A program made the translations under genes and the position numbers. DNA of 64,000 bases from Caballeronia sp. (lineage in GTDB: Bacteria; Pseudomonadota; Gammaproteobacteria; Burkholderiales; Burkholderiaceae). The stretch is from positions 1 to 64,000 of the forward strand of contig NZ_JAQGMM010000283.1 in assembly GCF_028292365.1 (NCBI RefSeq). The letters are read 5' to 3'. Of the stretch, positions 45,508 to 54,408 are shown in pieces; positions within the stretch are counted from its first letter, which is position 1, and each line of letters opens with the position of its first letter. A model generated the notes under the pieces. It searched no databases and was not told the DNA's origin. It was given only the letters and a program-made list of their open reading frames with translations.

Positions 45508-45879
45508 TCAATCACTGAGCCGACGGTGGCAATCAAAATCCTCGGAAGCTTAGCTGGCTGCAGTTATCACCTTCGTTTAAATTGGAGGTGATAACTCCGC
45601 TGCCGGCTTATCCTGCCGATTCGCCTCCTCAGTCAATCATCTGAAGAAACGTTCACCCTGCCACGCGTGACATCCCGCGACATAATTGTTGGATAGAGAT
45701 TGGGCGGCCGTTCATTCATACTTCACTTCGTTGCAGGAACGCCAGAACGAGCAGATCTAACGCAGATTCAGCCAGGCGTTTCCAGCACGAATAGAGCGCC
45801 GATGATCAGCTATCCATACTTGTTTATCTCATCGGACGATGTGTTTGAATAATCGAGACACGATGGTGTCGATGACAGG
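45508..45879. other. 372-bp intergenic region with an inverted repeat
   Basis: No ORF is supported. The inverted repeat at 45562-45596 is listed separately. The right part should hold the promoter of the DUF4410 lipoprotein gene. Confidence 0.4.
45562..45596. promoter_or_regulatory. Perfect 11-bp inverted repeat
   Basis: AGTTATCACCT and AGGTGATAACT flank a 13-base AT-rich spacer. No T-run follows, so an operator or a stem without termination is more likely than a terminator. It lies 54 bases after the GNAT stop and about 280 bases before the next gene. Confidence 0.45.
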
Positions 45880-46650
45880 ATGAACATGCTGAATATTCTT
45901 AAGATGTTAGCCGGACGAAGCGCATTTCGTGCACTGTCCGCCTTGGCTTTTTGTGCCGTTCTGCTGACCGGCTGCGCTGGTGGTGTCACCAACGTGAGTG
46001 CTTTCCCCGCGGCGGCGCAGGTACGGCCGGAGACCATTTATGTCTATGCGTTTGAAAGCTCGCCGGATCAGGTGAAACTCGACGGTGGTTTGCTTCAGAA
46101 GGTGAAGACGCAATTCGACGGTGCCTCGACCATGAAGAAGCAAGCCGACGATGCAGTCGAAGTGCGGGAGCAGGTGGCCGATGAAATCGTCAAGCAACTA
46201 CAGTCAATGGGCCTGCATGCAGTACGTGCAGATTCGTCTGCCCCCACCGACCGGAACGCCCTGATCGTGCAGGGCAGCTTCGAGACGATCGACGCCGGGA
46301 ATCGCCGCCGCCGGATGCTGGTTGGTCTGGGCGCAGGGAAAAGCCAGGTCGGCACATCCGTGCAGCTCGTGTATCAACCGGCGGGCGAAATGCCGAGGCT
46401 GGTTCAGAGTTTCGATGCAAAGGCGGACAGCGGCAAGGCGCCCGGCGTCGTGGAAACAGCGGGTGTTGGCGCTGCTGCCGGGCATGTTGCGACATCGGCT
46501 GCGGCAGGCGTGGGTCTGCATGCGGTGTCCGAGACCAAACACGCCGGGGTACCGGATGATGCGAAGCGCCTGGCCGATTCCGTCGCGAAGCAGGTTGCGC
46601 AGATCGGCGTGAGCGAGGGCTGGATGACGGCTGACCGGATCAAGGGCTAA
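45880..46650 (+). CDS. DUF4410 lipoprotein
   Basis: This 256-aa protein has a lipoprotein signal with lipobox 'VLLTGC' (Cys at residue 32). The mature part contains 'ETIYVYAFESSPDQVKLDGG', 'VREQVADEIVKQLQSMGLHA' and 'VQGSFETIDAGNRRRRMLVG', the conserved blocks of DUF4410, a family of periplasmic/outer-membrane lipoproteins of unknown function. A Gly/Ala-rich stretch follows ('AGVGAAAGHVATSAAAGVG'), then a C-terminal helical tail. It is alone between two intergenic regions and converges with the VOC gene. Confidence 0.8.
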   Translation: MNMLNILKMLAGRSAFRALSALAFCAVLLTGCAGGVTNVSAFPAAAQVRPETIYVYAFESSPDQVKLDGGLLQKVKTQFDGASTMKKQADDAVEVREQVADEIVKQLQSMGLHAVRADSSAPTDRNALIVQGSFETIDAGNRRRRMLVGLGAGKSQVGTSVQLVYQPAGEMPRLVQSFDAKADSGKAPGVVETAGVGAAAGHVATSAAAGVGLHAVSETKHAGVPDDAKRLADSVAKQVAQIGVSEGWMTADRIKG

Positions 46651-46674
46651 TGATTTGGCATCAAAGCCCCGGGT

Positions 46675-47040
46675 TCAGAACGGTACTTCAGCCACGTGCC
46701 AAAGCACGCCGGAAGGATCGAAGATGAACCCGACTTTCATGCCCCAGCTTTGCAGCGCCGGCTCGCGAGGAGCATTAACAGAAAACTGCTCGACAAGCTC
46801 TCCGGGTTTCGCTTTCTGCCACCACGAATCCACATCCCGTACGAGAAGTTGAATCATGCAGTTCTCGGCAAATTCCTTTGCGTAGAAATTCTGAAGAATG
46901 AAGCTGAAACTGCCCAGCTTTAATATCGCAATGCTTTCGTCCTCGTGGGTCAGCGTGAAACCTAATGCCCGGTAGAAACGCTTGGAAGCGTCGAAGTCTT
47001 TCGCAGGGACGAAGGGTCGAATAGCGAGGATCTGATCCAT
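46675..47040 (-). CDS. VOC family (glyoxalase/bleomycin resistance-like) protein
   Basis: This 121-aa protein is one VOC (beta-alpha-beta-beta-beta twice) domain: 'AIRPFVPAKDFDASKRFYRA' at the N-terminus and 'KVGFIFDPSGVLWHVAEVP' at the C-terminus, where the final acidic residue is the usual metal/ligand position. Members range from glyoxalases to antibiotic-binding proteins. It lies 92 bases after the LysR stop on the same strand. No substrate can be named. Confidence 0.82.
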   Translation of the reverse strand: MDQILAIRPFVPAKDFDASKRFYRALGFTLTHEDESIAILKLGSFSFILQNFYAKEFAENCMIQLLVRDVDSWWQKAKPGELVEQFSVNAPREPALQSWGMKVGFIFDPSGVLWHVAEVPF

Positions 47041-47132
47041 GATGATTCTTCACTCCCGAAGATGTTAGTGCCGCCGTTGTTGGCGAAACCGCGTGGAAAT
47101 TTTATCAAGCTGCAGGGCACCGATTGAAAGCC

Positions 47133-48041
47133 TCATGCCGCGGTCGAGGTCAACTGCCTTAGCTGGTCCAGCAGCATGACGGCGGGGCGCGGCAGAATGC
47201 CCTGACGGCGTCGGAAGGCCGTTAGCGTGCGACGCGCGACGAGTCCTGGAATGGGCAGGGTATCGAACACGCCTGCCGCGCTTTCGGTGTCGTACATTGG
47301 CGCGGCCATCCAGCTTAAAAACCCCGCACGCGTGACAAGGCTCTTCAGGACGGTGATGGAGCGGGTCTCGACCGCGATCTCCGGCATGGGTAGCCCATGC
47401 TCGGCGAACACGCGCTGCATGTGCTCGAACGGGCCGGTGCCACGAGGCGGGATGCACCACAGCTGATCAAGCGTATCGGCCAGGCATAGCTCCGTTTTGG
47501 CACGCAGCCGATGATCGAGCGCGGCAACCACGTAGCTCGTGTCCTCCCAGCAACAATCGGAAATGGCGGTAATCTCATCCGTATCGGGCACCGCCATGCT
47601 TAGCGCAAGGTCGATCTCCTGCCTGAGCAAACTGTCGGCGAGCCGGTCCCACACGCCCTCAATAATCTGCACGCGCAAGTTCGGCCAACGAGCGAGTACA
47701 CCGCTGACCGCCAAGGGCAGCACGAGGGTTGCAATGCTCGCCACAGCGCCTACCCGGATCGTGCCCTTGGCGAGGCCGCGGATCGCGTCGATCTCTTCGC
47801 GCGCGTTGTCGGCTTCATGCAGCAGCAGGGTGGCGTGCGGGAGCAGAGCCTCGCCGATCGCGGTCAGTTGCATGCCCTTTGAGTGGCGTTCGAACAGCGG
47901 GGCGCCAAGCTCTTCCTCCAGCCGCTTGATCGTCCGGCTCAAAGCCGGCTGCGTCACATGGAGGACCTCTGCTGCGCGACCGAGGCTGCTGCTTTCGACA
48001 ATCGTCGTGAACGCATGAAGTTGCTGAAGACTAAAGGTCAT
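47133..48041 (-). CDS. LysR-type transcriptional regulator
   Basis: This 302-aa regulator has 'QLHAFTTIVESSSLGRAAEV' and 'LFERHSKGMQLTAIG' in the winged helix and an effector domain from about residue 90 ('GTIRVGAVASIATLVLPLAV'). It is divergent from a urea-transporter-like gene with 480 bases between, so that gene is a possible target. Which effector it binds is unknown. Confidence 0.9.
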   Translation of the reverse strand: MTFSLQQLHAFTTIVESSSLGRAAEVLHVTQPALSRTIKRLEEELGAPLFERHSKGMQLTAIGEALLPHATLLLHEADNAREEIDAIRGLAKGTIRVGAVASIATLVLPLAVSGVLARWPNLRVQIIEGVWDRLADSLLRQEIDLALSMAVPDTDEITAISDCCWEDTSYVVAALDHRLRAKTELCLADTLDQLWCIPPRGTGPFEHMQRVFAEHGLPMPEIAVETRSITVLKSLVTRAGFLSWMAAPMYDTESAAGVFDTLPIPGLVARRTLTAFRRRQGILPRPAVMLLDQLRQLTSTAA

Positions 48042-48521
48042 GATTGCTGGGGAGCGGGAGGCAAATGGGAAGGCAGATCAACGCAATGCCCCTTAGCGAT
48101 AAAGGTTAAAACGGAAACGTGTGCTGGAGAGCGGGGTCCGCGGGTGACACGGTGCGCGATCCACAATAGCCTGCACGTCATACGATCTCTCATTTTTGGC
48201 ATAAATCGACTGAAAACGCATCGATTCGACATTGTGCTGGATGTGCGTCGGAAAATCGAAAGAGTCGTGTCGCGATTTAACGGGAAGATCGACGGTTGAA
48301 ACGAAACGCGACTTATCGCAGCAACCATATATCGTGCATGCCTTCCTCGCTATGGATTGGAAATATTGACGGTGATACGTTTCAAATCCTAACAGCAGCG
48401 TTGTTCGGGCCGGCGCGCGAAAGCCCCGGAAACGGCGGTGTAAGCACGCAAAAACCAACGCGAGCCCAAGACGTGAGCCGTCCCATCCGCTTCCATTACC
48501 GCCAAGCTGTCTGCGCTCACC
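48042..48521. other. 480-bp divergent intergenic region
   Basis: It lies between the LysR (minus) and the urea-transporter-like gene (plus). Small ORFs here have no support. Promoters of both genes are expected. Confidence 0.4.
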
Positions 48522-49463
48522 ATGCCAATTGTAATCAGAGTCGATACCGAAGCGACGATACAGATCCGCAGCTTCGCGCGAAGCATGGGCCAAATCGTGC
48601 TGCAGCGAAACGCCGCGACAGGCGCGATCCTCGTCCTCGCCTTGTTGTGCTTCAGCCCCCGTCTTGCATGCGCGTTGTTAATAGGCACGCTAACGGGCAA
48701 TGTGCTCGCGCATATCTTCGATGACCATGGTTCGCCGGCAACGCGCAATGACTTGCACGGCTTCAATGGAGGGCTAGCGGCACTTGCTGCGTTTACTTTC
48801 ATCCATGACGATTCGCGCGCGACTGCCGTCGCAATCCTTGCGGCGGTGTTAGCCACCGGTTTGTCGGACATGCTCACGCGGGCGCTCGGCCGTTGGAATC
48901 TGGCAGCCTATTCGAGTCCTGCAGTGCTTGTGACATGGGCATGGTTACCCATATTTGCAGACCAGTCTTTCGGAACTGCGGCAGTGAGCGTTGCTGCCGC
49001 GGCAGGCGCGGACAGCGATGTTCGTTTGCTTTTAAGCGCAGCCCCCGCATTCCTTCGGCCCTGCCTCGAAGGTAGTGTCGCGGGCCTGGCCCCGATCGCT
49101 TTTGCTGCAGGGCCTGCTGCGGGCGCTTTGATCCTCGCCGCCCTTCTGGTGGCGAGACCGTCGCGCGCTGCATGGGCGCTTGGTGGTAGTGCGCTCGGGC
49201 TTGCGCTATGGTCGGTTCTCGGCACATCCGCGGGCGTGCTGCAGAGCGGTATATGCGGCTTCAATCCGGCACTGGCGGCGCTTGCGACTTGCCGGTTCGG
49301 TGCCAAAGCGGCAATTACAGCCATTGTTTTGACGTTGCTAATTGAGCTTGCTGCGTCAGCAGTCGGCATGCCGGCGTTGACCGCGCCTTTCGTATTGGCT
49401 TCGTGGATTGTGCAGTTGCTGGAGCAGCATTTCAATGCGCGCGCTAACAACGGTCACTCCTAG
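48522..49463 (+). CDS. Urea transporter (UT/Yut family)-like protein
   Basis: This 313-aa inner-membrane protein has the internal repeat of urea channels: 'NDLHGFNGGLAALAAF' and the second-half counterpart 'QSGICGFNPALAALATC' carry the GFNxxLAxLA motif that lines the pore. About ten hydrophobic helices are visible. Bacterial homologues let urea in down its gradient. No urease genes are in the window, so nitrogen use would rely on genes elsewhere. The N-terminus before the first helix is polar and the start is not certain. It overlaps the 3' end of the reductase gene by four bases. Confidence 0.83.
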   Translation: MPIVIRVDTEATIQIRSFARSMGQIVLQRNAATGAILVLALLCFSPRLACALLIGTLTGNVLAHIFDDHGSPATRNDLHGFNGGLAALAAFTFIHDDSRATAVAILAAVLATGLSDMLTRALGRWNLAAYSSPAVLVTWAWLPIFADQSFGTAAVSVAAAAGADSDVRLLLSAAPAFLRPCLEGSVAGLAPIAFAAGPAAGALILAALLVARPSRAAWALGGSALGLALWSVLGTSAGVLQSGICGFNPALAALATCRFGAKAAITAIVLTLLIELAASAVGMPALTAPFVLASWIVQLLEQHFNARANNGHS

Positions 49464-50137
49464 AAATACTCCAGATGGATGTTGCCAGGGTATATCCATT
49501 GTCGCGAGTGAGCGACGACAACGTCCATAAAGGCCGTCGGCCCGCAACAGTAGGCGTGGGTATTTGATGAAACCGCTTCGACGGCATAGCCGACCGCACG
49601 TTCGGTTGCCTCAGGAGTGAGCCCATAGTAATAGTGGACGTTTCCGCTGTGTTCCATGTTGTTCAAGCGATCCTGAAACGCAGCGAACTCCGCCGATCGC
49701 GCGAAATAGTGCAAATCGAACGGACGCTGATTAAATGCCAGCTCTTGAGCCATCGCGAGCAATGGCGTGATTCCAATACCCGCAGCGAACAAAAGCGCCT
49801 TCTGCGAAGAGTCGGACAATTTAAAATTGTTACGAGGCGGCCCTATGAAAAGTTTGTCCCCTTCAAGAATGTCTCGATGAATGGTGGCTGACCCTCCCCG
49901 GGACCGGCTATCTTCTTTGATACCTAATACGTAGGCATCCCTGTCCGTCGGACCGTTGCAGAGCGAATACCGACGAACGACGCTTTGAGCATATTTTGGC
50001 TGAGGAATGTGCACATCAATATACGCGCCTGCCGTGAATGCGGGGAGCCTGGTTTGAGGCTCAGCGACTAACTCCAGGCCAATAATGTCCTGTGCCACGG
50101 CCCATTTCCTCCGAACAACAACACAAAGCGTATCCAT
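49460..50137 (-). CDS. Ferredoxin-reductase-like oxidoreductase lacking the [2Fe-2S] domain
   Basis: This 225-aa protein is the FAD and NAD-binding part of a phthalate/vanillate-type reductase (VanB/PDR): 'GAYIDVHIPQPKYAQSVVRRYSLCN' (FMN/FAD site, 'RRYSL'), 'ALLFAAGIGITPLLAMAQEL' (NAD site) and 'HAYCCGPTAFMDVV'. Family members are about 315 aa and end with a plant-type [2Fe-2S] domain after a segment like 'VHFERF'. Here a stop follows 'IHLEYF' directly, so electron transfer by the usual route is impossible. It may be a truncated remnant or a flavoprotein using another partner. No oxygenase gene is adjacent. Confidence 0.85.
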   Translation of the reverse strand: MDTLCVVVRRKWAVAQDIIGLELVAEPQTRLPAFTAGAYIDVHIPQPKYAQSVVRRYSLCNGPTDRDAYVLGIKEDSRSRGGSATIHRDILEGDKLFIGPPRNNFKLSDSSQKALLFAAGIGITPLLAMAQELAFNQRPFDLHYFARSAEFAAFQDRLNNMEHSGNVHYYYGLTPEATERAVGYAVEAVSSNTHAYCCGPTAFMDVVVAHSRQWIYPGNIHLEYF

Positions 50138-50488
50138 TTCGTCATCCTAATCGGTAGATACTCGTTAGCGATCGCAGCGTTCCTGAAAATGTAGCTGTTT
50201 GTGACGGTCAGGGATACGTAGTCGCGACGAATTGCAGGTATACCGAAATGCCGTCTTGCTTGTGAGCGTGCAGCACCTTAAGGAGCGCGCTACGGAAAGG
50301 GCGGCGTTCCCGCTTCTATACAAGAGACTGCTCACCGAGTACGGCGAAGTGATGGGCAAAGGCCGTGCTGCTCTGAAGAGGGCGATACCGGACGTGCCGG
50401 CAAGGATCAGCAAAAGTCGGCGGCAATTTTCCTCTTTTAATAAACGATACCGTATGGTATCGTTAGACTTTCGAGATTGGAGTTCGCC
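50138..50488. other. 351-bp intergenic region with the TetR operator
   Basis: The 86-codon plus-strand ORF ending at 50492 is unconvincing. The last 50 bases contain the operator palindrome and the probable promoter of the fragment/TetR transcript. Confidence 0.4.
50443..50464. promoter_or_regulatory. TetR-type operator palindrome
   Basis: AACGATACC and GGTATCGTT flank a 4-base GTAT centre (22 bases in all, perfect arms). It is typical of TetR/AcrR operators and lies 25 bases before the FMN reductase fragment start and 286 bases before the TetR gene. Confidence 0.65.
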
Positions 50489-50737
50489 GTGATTGAAGGG
50501 GCCGTACCGATCAGATTGTTGGGTATTTCTGGGAGCCTGCGCCGCCACTCGTATTGCACGGCGACTCTCCGTATGTTGGGCCAAACCATTGCCGAAAGCA
50601 GGACGCTAGAGATTTTTGATCTGTCGTCCATTCATCCGTACAACGAAGATGAGGAAGGCGAAAGGCTCCCGCGGGCGGTTCTTGCGCTGGCGGACAAGAT
50701 TTCCTTGCGACGGCTGGCCCGGCCAGCCATCGCTTGA
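50489..50737 (+). pseudogene. NADPH-dependent FMN reductase, 5' fragment
   Basis: From a GTG with GGAG upstream, the first ~70 residues match the flavodoxin-like NADPH:FMN reductase family: 'IRLLGISGSLRRHSYCTATL' (phosphate-binding loop) and 'IFDLSSIHPYNEDEEG'. After 'VLALADKI', where the family continues for ~110 more residues, the frame goes into unrelated sequence ('SLRRLARPAIA') and stops. It is a remnant, with a TetR regulator 13 bases downstream that presumably once regulated the intact gene. Confidence 0.75.
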
Positions 50738-50749
50738 ACCGAGGGCGAC

Positions 50750-51355
50750 ATGGGACGAACGGATTCGAATGCGAAGCGCGAACTTCTTCTCGGCATAGCC
50801 GCGGAGCGCTTTCTCGCAAGTGGCTTCTCCGCTGTGAGCGTAGACGAACTCGTCGCAAGCGCCGGACAGTCGAAGACCAACGTGTATTCGTGGTTTGGTG
50901 GCAAGGAGGGTCTTTTCCTGGCGACTATTGATCGGCTGCTCGACGCCATGCTTGTTCCCCTCATGGACAACCGATTCGCTTTGCTGCCGCTGAGTGAAGG
51001 CCTGCGAGTGCTTGCGGATGCCGTGCTGACAATCGTGCTCGGGAAGGATGCGTTGGCTTTGCATCGCCTGATCATTGCCGAGTCGCAGGCATTCCCCGCG
51101 ATCGGGCGGGCCTGGGTCGTGGCGGGTCCAGAACGGACATACCGCTTCTGTGCCGATTTCGTCGAGGCCCACCAACAGGCCGGCCGGCTTCGACTGGCGG
51201 ATCCCAACCGCGCCGCCGTCTTTTTCCACGATATGCTGACTGGAGACCTGGAACATCGAATTCTTGTCGGTGAGCGGACAATGCCCGACGCCGCCGAGCG
51301 GGACCGGCTTATCGACGCCGTAATCGATGTGTTCACGCGCGGTTATGCTGCTTGA
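50750..51355 (+). CDS. TetR/AcrR family transcriptional regulator
   Basis: This 201-aa repressor has the N-terminal three-helix HTH ('LLLGIAAERFLASGFSAVSV', 'QSKTNVYSWFGGKEGLFLAT') and a helical C-terminal ligand-binding domain. GAGG lies upstream of the ATG. The perfect palindrome at 50443 is the likely operator, so it probably represses itself and the gene ahead of it, now a fragment. Its remaining targets are unknown. Confidence 0.9.
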   Translation: MGRTDSNAKRELLLGIAAERFLASGFSAVSVDELVASAGQSKTNVYSWFGGKEGLFLATIDRLLDAMLVPLMDNRFALLPLSEGLRVLADAVLTIVLGKDALALHRLIIAESQAFPAIGRAWVVAGPERTYRFCADFVEAHQQAGRLRLADPNRAAVFFHDMLTGDLEHRILVGERTMPDAAERDRLIDAVIDVFTRGYAA

Positions 51356-51985
51356 GTTCGTGACGCTTGCGACATTGTCCGCCGGACGGTGAGGGTCGAT
51401 GATGCGGATGGCAGCGGCGCAGGGGGGGCGATCGAAGATATTCTCTGCACGATCGATTCGCCTTCGACTCCGCTGTATGCAGTGCGTTTTTTCGCCGATT
51501 ATTTTTGTCAAGACTTTTAGCACGGGTGCAACATGCGGACGTAATTGAAGCATGCAAAATCTCTGGATTCCTACAGCAGCAAGTGAAGTTACTGAGGCTC
51601 GTTTTAATTAACGAATTCTCTTTTTCGCTTTGCGTATGCGAGTCGGCAAGAAATTTCACAAGGGTTCTCGATTAAAGTCGGGAACTGAATAAACATGTCA
51701 TCGAAAATCGTTATTCCGGGTAATTCAACAATCTGAAATATGTGATAAAAAACCCTTAAAAGAGGATTTTCCGCTATCGTTTTGGCCGCCAACCGGCGCC
51801 AAAGCGGCGCGGTTCCTATGCTTGTGCTCGCCCATAGTTCTTGTTGACAAACTTTCTATATATAAATTCGTTTGCTAATTGAAACTTAAACTCTGACTAT
51901 CCAAAGGATAGAAAATCACAATCTCGCAATTATCTTTTTTGGATTAATATTTTTTTCGGTTAATTCTGAAAAACCAGGAAAAAAC
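51356..51985. other. 630-bp AT-rich leader before the catalase gene
   Basis: From about 51480 the sequence is much richer in A and T than the rest of the window. The ORFs of 60-110 codons on the minus strand reflect that composition and are not supported. It holds the catalase promoter; I do not see a clear OxyR site. Confidence 0.5.
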
Positions 51986-53527
51986 GTGAAAAACTCGATT
52001 AGAAAGATTGCGGCAAGTATTTTCTCGATGACTTTGGTAACAAGCGTGACTCCGTTTGCGCAGGCTGCCGATATGACCAGCGATAATGGGTCTCCTGTCG
52101 GAGACAATCAGAATTCGCAGACAGCCGGTCCCTCGGGTCCAGTCGTCCTGCAAGACTCTCACCTTATCGAAAAGCTTCAGCGTTTCGATCGGGAACGTAT
52201 TCCGGAGCGAGTCGTTCATGCCCGCGGGACGGGTCTCTTCGGCGACTTCACGCCGAGCGCCGACATCAGCTCGCTGACAGACGCCCAGGTGTTCACGCCC
52301 GGAACGAAGACGCCTGTCTTCGTTCGATTTTCCACCGTGATGGGTTATCGCGGATCGCCCGAGCAGGCTCGCGACCCACGCGGGTTTGCTGTCAAGTTCT
52401 ACACGCAGCAAGGTAACTGGGACATTGTCGGGATCAACTGGCCCATATTCTTTATCCGCGATGCCATCAAGTTCCCGGACTTCGTGCACGCGAACAAACC
52501 GTCCGCCGTGACCGGCGTGCAGGATCCGAACCTGGCCTTCGACTTCTTCGCGCATTCGCCGGAAGCGACCAACATGCTGACCCATCTGTACACCGACGAG
52601 GGTATGCCGGACTCATACCGGCACATGGATGGTTTCGGCGTTCACGCCTTCAAGTTCGTCAATGCCAAGGGCGAGATTCACTATGTGAAATTTCACTGGA
52701 AAAGCCGCCAGGGTGTCGAGGGTCTTCGTCCGCAGGACATTGCCCATTCAATCGGCGCTGACTGGAACATGATGACGAATGATCTCTACAACGCGGTCAA
52801 GGCACACGACTATCCGCAATGGGATCTCTACATCCAGGTACTCACGCCGCAAGAGCTCGGCCAATTCGATTTCGATGCACTTGACGACACCAAAGTCTGG
52901 CCGGCCAGCATTCCCGAACAGAAGGTCGGAACGATGACGCTCAACCGCATCCCGGACAACTATTTTGAGTCCACCGAAGAGTCCGCATTTGCTCCGTCCC
53001 GTTTGGTGCCGGGCATCGAGCCCTCCGAAGATCGGATGCTTCAGGGGCGCCTGTTCGCCTATGCCGATACACAAATGTATCGGCTGGGTGCGAACTACAA
53101 CCAGTTGCCCATTAACCGGCCGGTCGTTCCTGTCAACAACGACAACCAGGACGGCAAGATGAACGCTGGAGGCCGACAGGGGGAAACCAACTACGAGCCA
53201 TCGGGGATCAACGAGCTTGGTCAGCAGGCAAAGTACAAATACACGCAGACGCCGCTCACGGGCACGACCCAGCAGGCTGCAATTCACAAGACGCTCGATT
53301 TCCGGCAAGCGGGCGAGTATTACCGTTCGTTGTCGAGCACCGACAAGACGGACCTTATCACCGCATTGTCGAACGACCTGGTCCGGGTAACCAATGACGG
53401 GAACAAGTACGCGATGCTGTCTTACTTTTATAAGGCCGACCCGGATTACGGATCGCGGCTCGCCCGTGCCTCGCATGCAGACGTAGCACGCGTGCGCGAC
53501 GCGGCGGCTCATCTTTCCGAGAACTAG
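51986..53527 (+). CDS. katB: Exported catalase (KatB-type)
   Basis: This 513-aa haem enzyme decomposes hydrogen peroxide to water and oxygen. A Sec signal peptide ('IFSMTLVTSVTPFAQA', cleavage near residue 27) predicts a periplasmic location. The catalytic His is in 'RERIPERVVHARGTG', an Asn in 'GNWDIVGINWPIFFIRD', and the haem-ligand Tyr in 'RLFAYADTQMYRLG'. Length and motifs match exported small-subunit catalases such as Pseudomonas KatB. The first ~30 codons are less GC-rich than the rest. It is followed by an ankyrin lipoprotein, the known katB-ankB pairing. Confidence 0.93.
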   Translation: MKNSIRKIAASIFSMTLVTSVTPFAQAADMTSDNGSPVGDNQNSQTAGPSGPVVLQDSHLIEKLQRFDRERIPERVVHARGTGLFGDFTPSADISSLTDAQVFTPGTKTPVFVRFSTVMGYRGSPEQARDPRGFAVKFYTQQGNWDIVGINWPIFFIRDAIKFPDFVHANKPSAVTGVQDPNLAFDFFAHSPEATNMLTHLYTDEGMPDSYRHMDGFGVHAFKFVNAKGEIHYVKFHWKSRQGVEGLRPQDIAHSIGADWNMMTNDLYNAVKAHDYPQWDLYIQVLTPQELGQFDFDALDDTKVWPASIPEQKVGTMTLNRIPDNYFESTEESAFAPSRLVPGIEPSEDRMLQGRLFAYADTQMYRLGANYNQLPINRPVVPVNNDNQDGKMNAGGRQGETNYEPSGINELGQQAKYKYTQTPLTGTTQQAAIHKTLDFRQAGEYYRSLSSTDKTDLITALSNDLVRVTNDGNKYAMLSYFYKADPDYGSRLARASHADVARVRDAAAHLSEN

Positions 53528-53583
53528 GGCGAATCGGTTTGCCCCGGTGTTCCTTTTGGCCTGACCTGTCCCCGATGGAGAAC

Positions 53584-54204
53584 ATGATGCGATGCCTTCC
53601 CACTCACCGATACTTCGTCCGCGCAGTGGCTGCCGGAGTCGTGGCCATGACGGCGCTAGCGGGTTGCGCGCAACATGTGTATTTATCGGGGGCGCCTTCG
53701 CCGGATCCTGCGGCCTTCCAGCGGTACTCGGACGATTGGTTCGCTGCGGCCCGTGCCGGGCGCACGGATATTTTGCAGGCGCTCAATGAGGCGCACTATC
53801 CGCTCGAAATGAAGACTCCCGAGGGTTATACAGCGCTGATCCTCAGCGCCTACGACGGTCATCCGGACTCCTTGAAGATGCTGATTGACGCGGGCGCTGA
53901 TCCATGTGCCTACGATCGACACGGCAACACGGCCCTGATGGGCGCGCTTTTCAAAGGCGATGAGCGCATCGCGGCGACACTGATTGACACGCATTGCGCA
54001 ATTGATCAAACCAACAACGCGGGTGAAACGGCGTTGTCGTTTGCGGCGCTGTTCGGGCGGCTCGATGTGCTGCCCGTACTGGTCGCGCACGGCGCAGACC
54101 CGAATCACGAAGATGCCCGCGGCGTAACGGCGTTGCAAATCGCAATCCAGCAACGCAACCTTGCCGCGGCAGATGCATTGCGCCATGTTGGCGCGACGCA
54201 GTGA
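53584..54204 (+). CDS. ankB: Ankyrin-repeat lipoprotein (AnkB-like)
   Basis: This ~206-aa protein has a signal with lipobox 'MTALAGC' (Cys near residue 23) and four ankyrin repeats: 'GYTALILSAYDGHPDSLKML', 'GNTALMGALFKGDERIAATL', 'GETALSFAALFGRLDVLPVL', 'GVTALQIAIQQRNLAAADAL'. GGAG precedes two neighbouring ATGs (53584, 53587). It lies 56 bases after the catalase. In Pseudomonas aeruginosa AnkB is needed for full KatB activity in the periplasm, and the same partnership is likely here. Confidence 0.88.
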   Translation: MMRCLPTHRYFVRAVAAGVVAMTALAGCAQHVYLSGAPSPDPAAFQRYSDDWFAAARAGRTDILQALNEAHYPLEMKTPEGYTALILSAYDGHPDSLKMLIDAGADPCAYDRHGNTALMGALFKGDERIAATLIDTHCAIDQTNNAGETALSFAALFGRLDVLPVLVAHGADPNHEDARGVTALQIAIQQRNLAAADALRHVGATQ

Positions 54205-54408
54205 GGGCGCGCAGTTGTCATCAAGGGGATCAGTCGGACGTCACATTTTTCTCGCACCCGGAACGCAGGTATGCGCAACACGCGATTGATTTCCCCTGAT
54301 GACGCCCGCGTGCTGCTCACGTCCTTGCAAGAACGTCTAACTGCGCCGTAGACCTCACGGCGTACGGTCACTTCGGGCAAACTATCCAGACACGATACGA
54401 ATCGGTCC

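Noticed and set aside
48522-49463. A urease or urea-degradation locus around the urea transporter
   Set aside because: No urease structural or accessory gene is present on either side.
50232-50492. 86-codon plus-strand ORF
   Set aside because: It ends within the FMN reductase fragment start, has no recognisable features and covers the TetR operator.
51333-51792. Minus-strand ORFs in the AT-rich leader
   Set aside because: Open frames expected from low GC; no ribosome binding site or homology visible.
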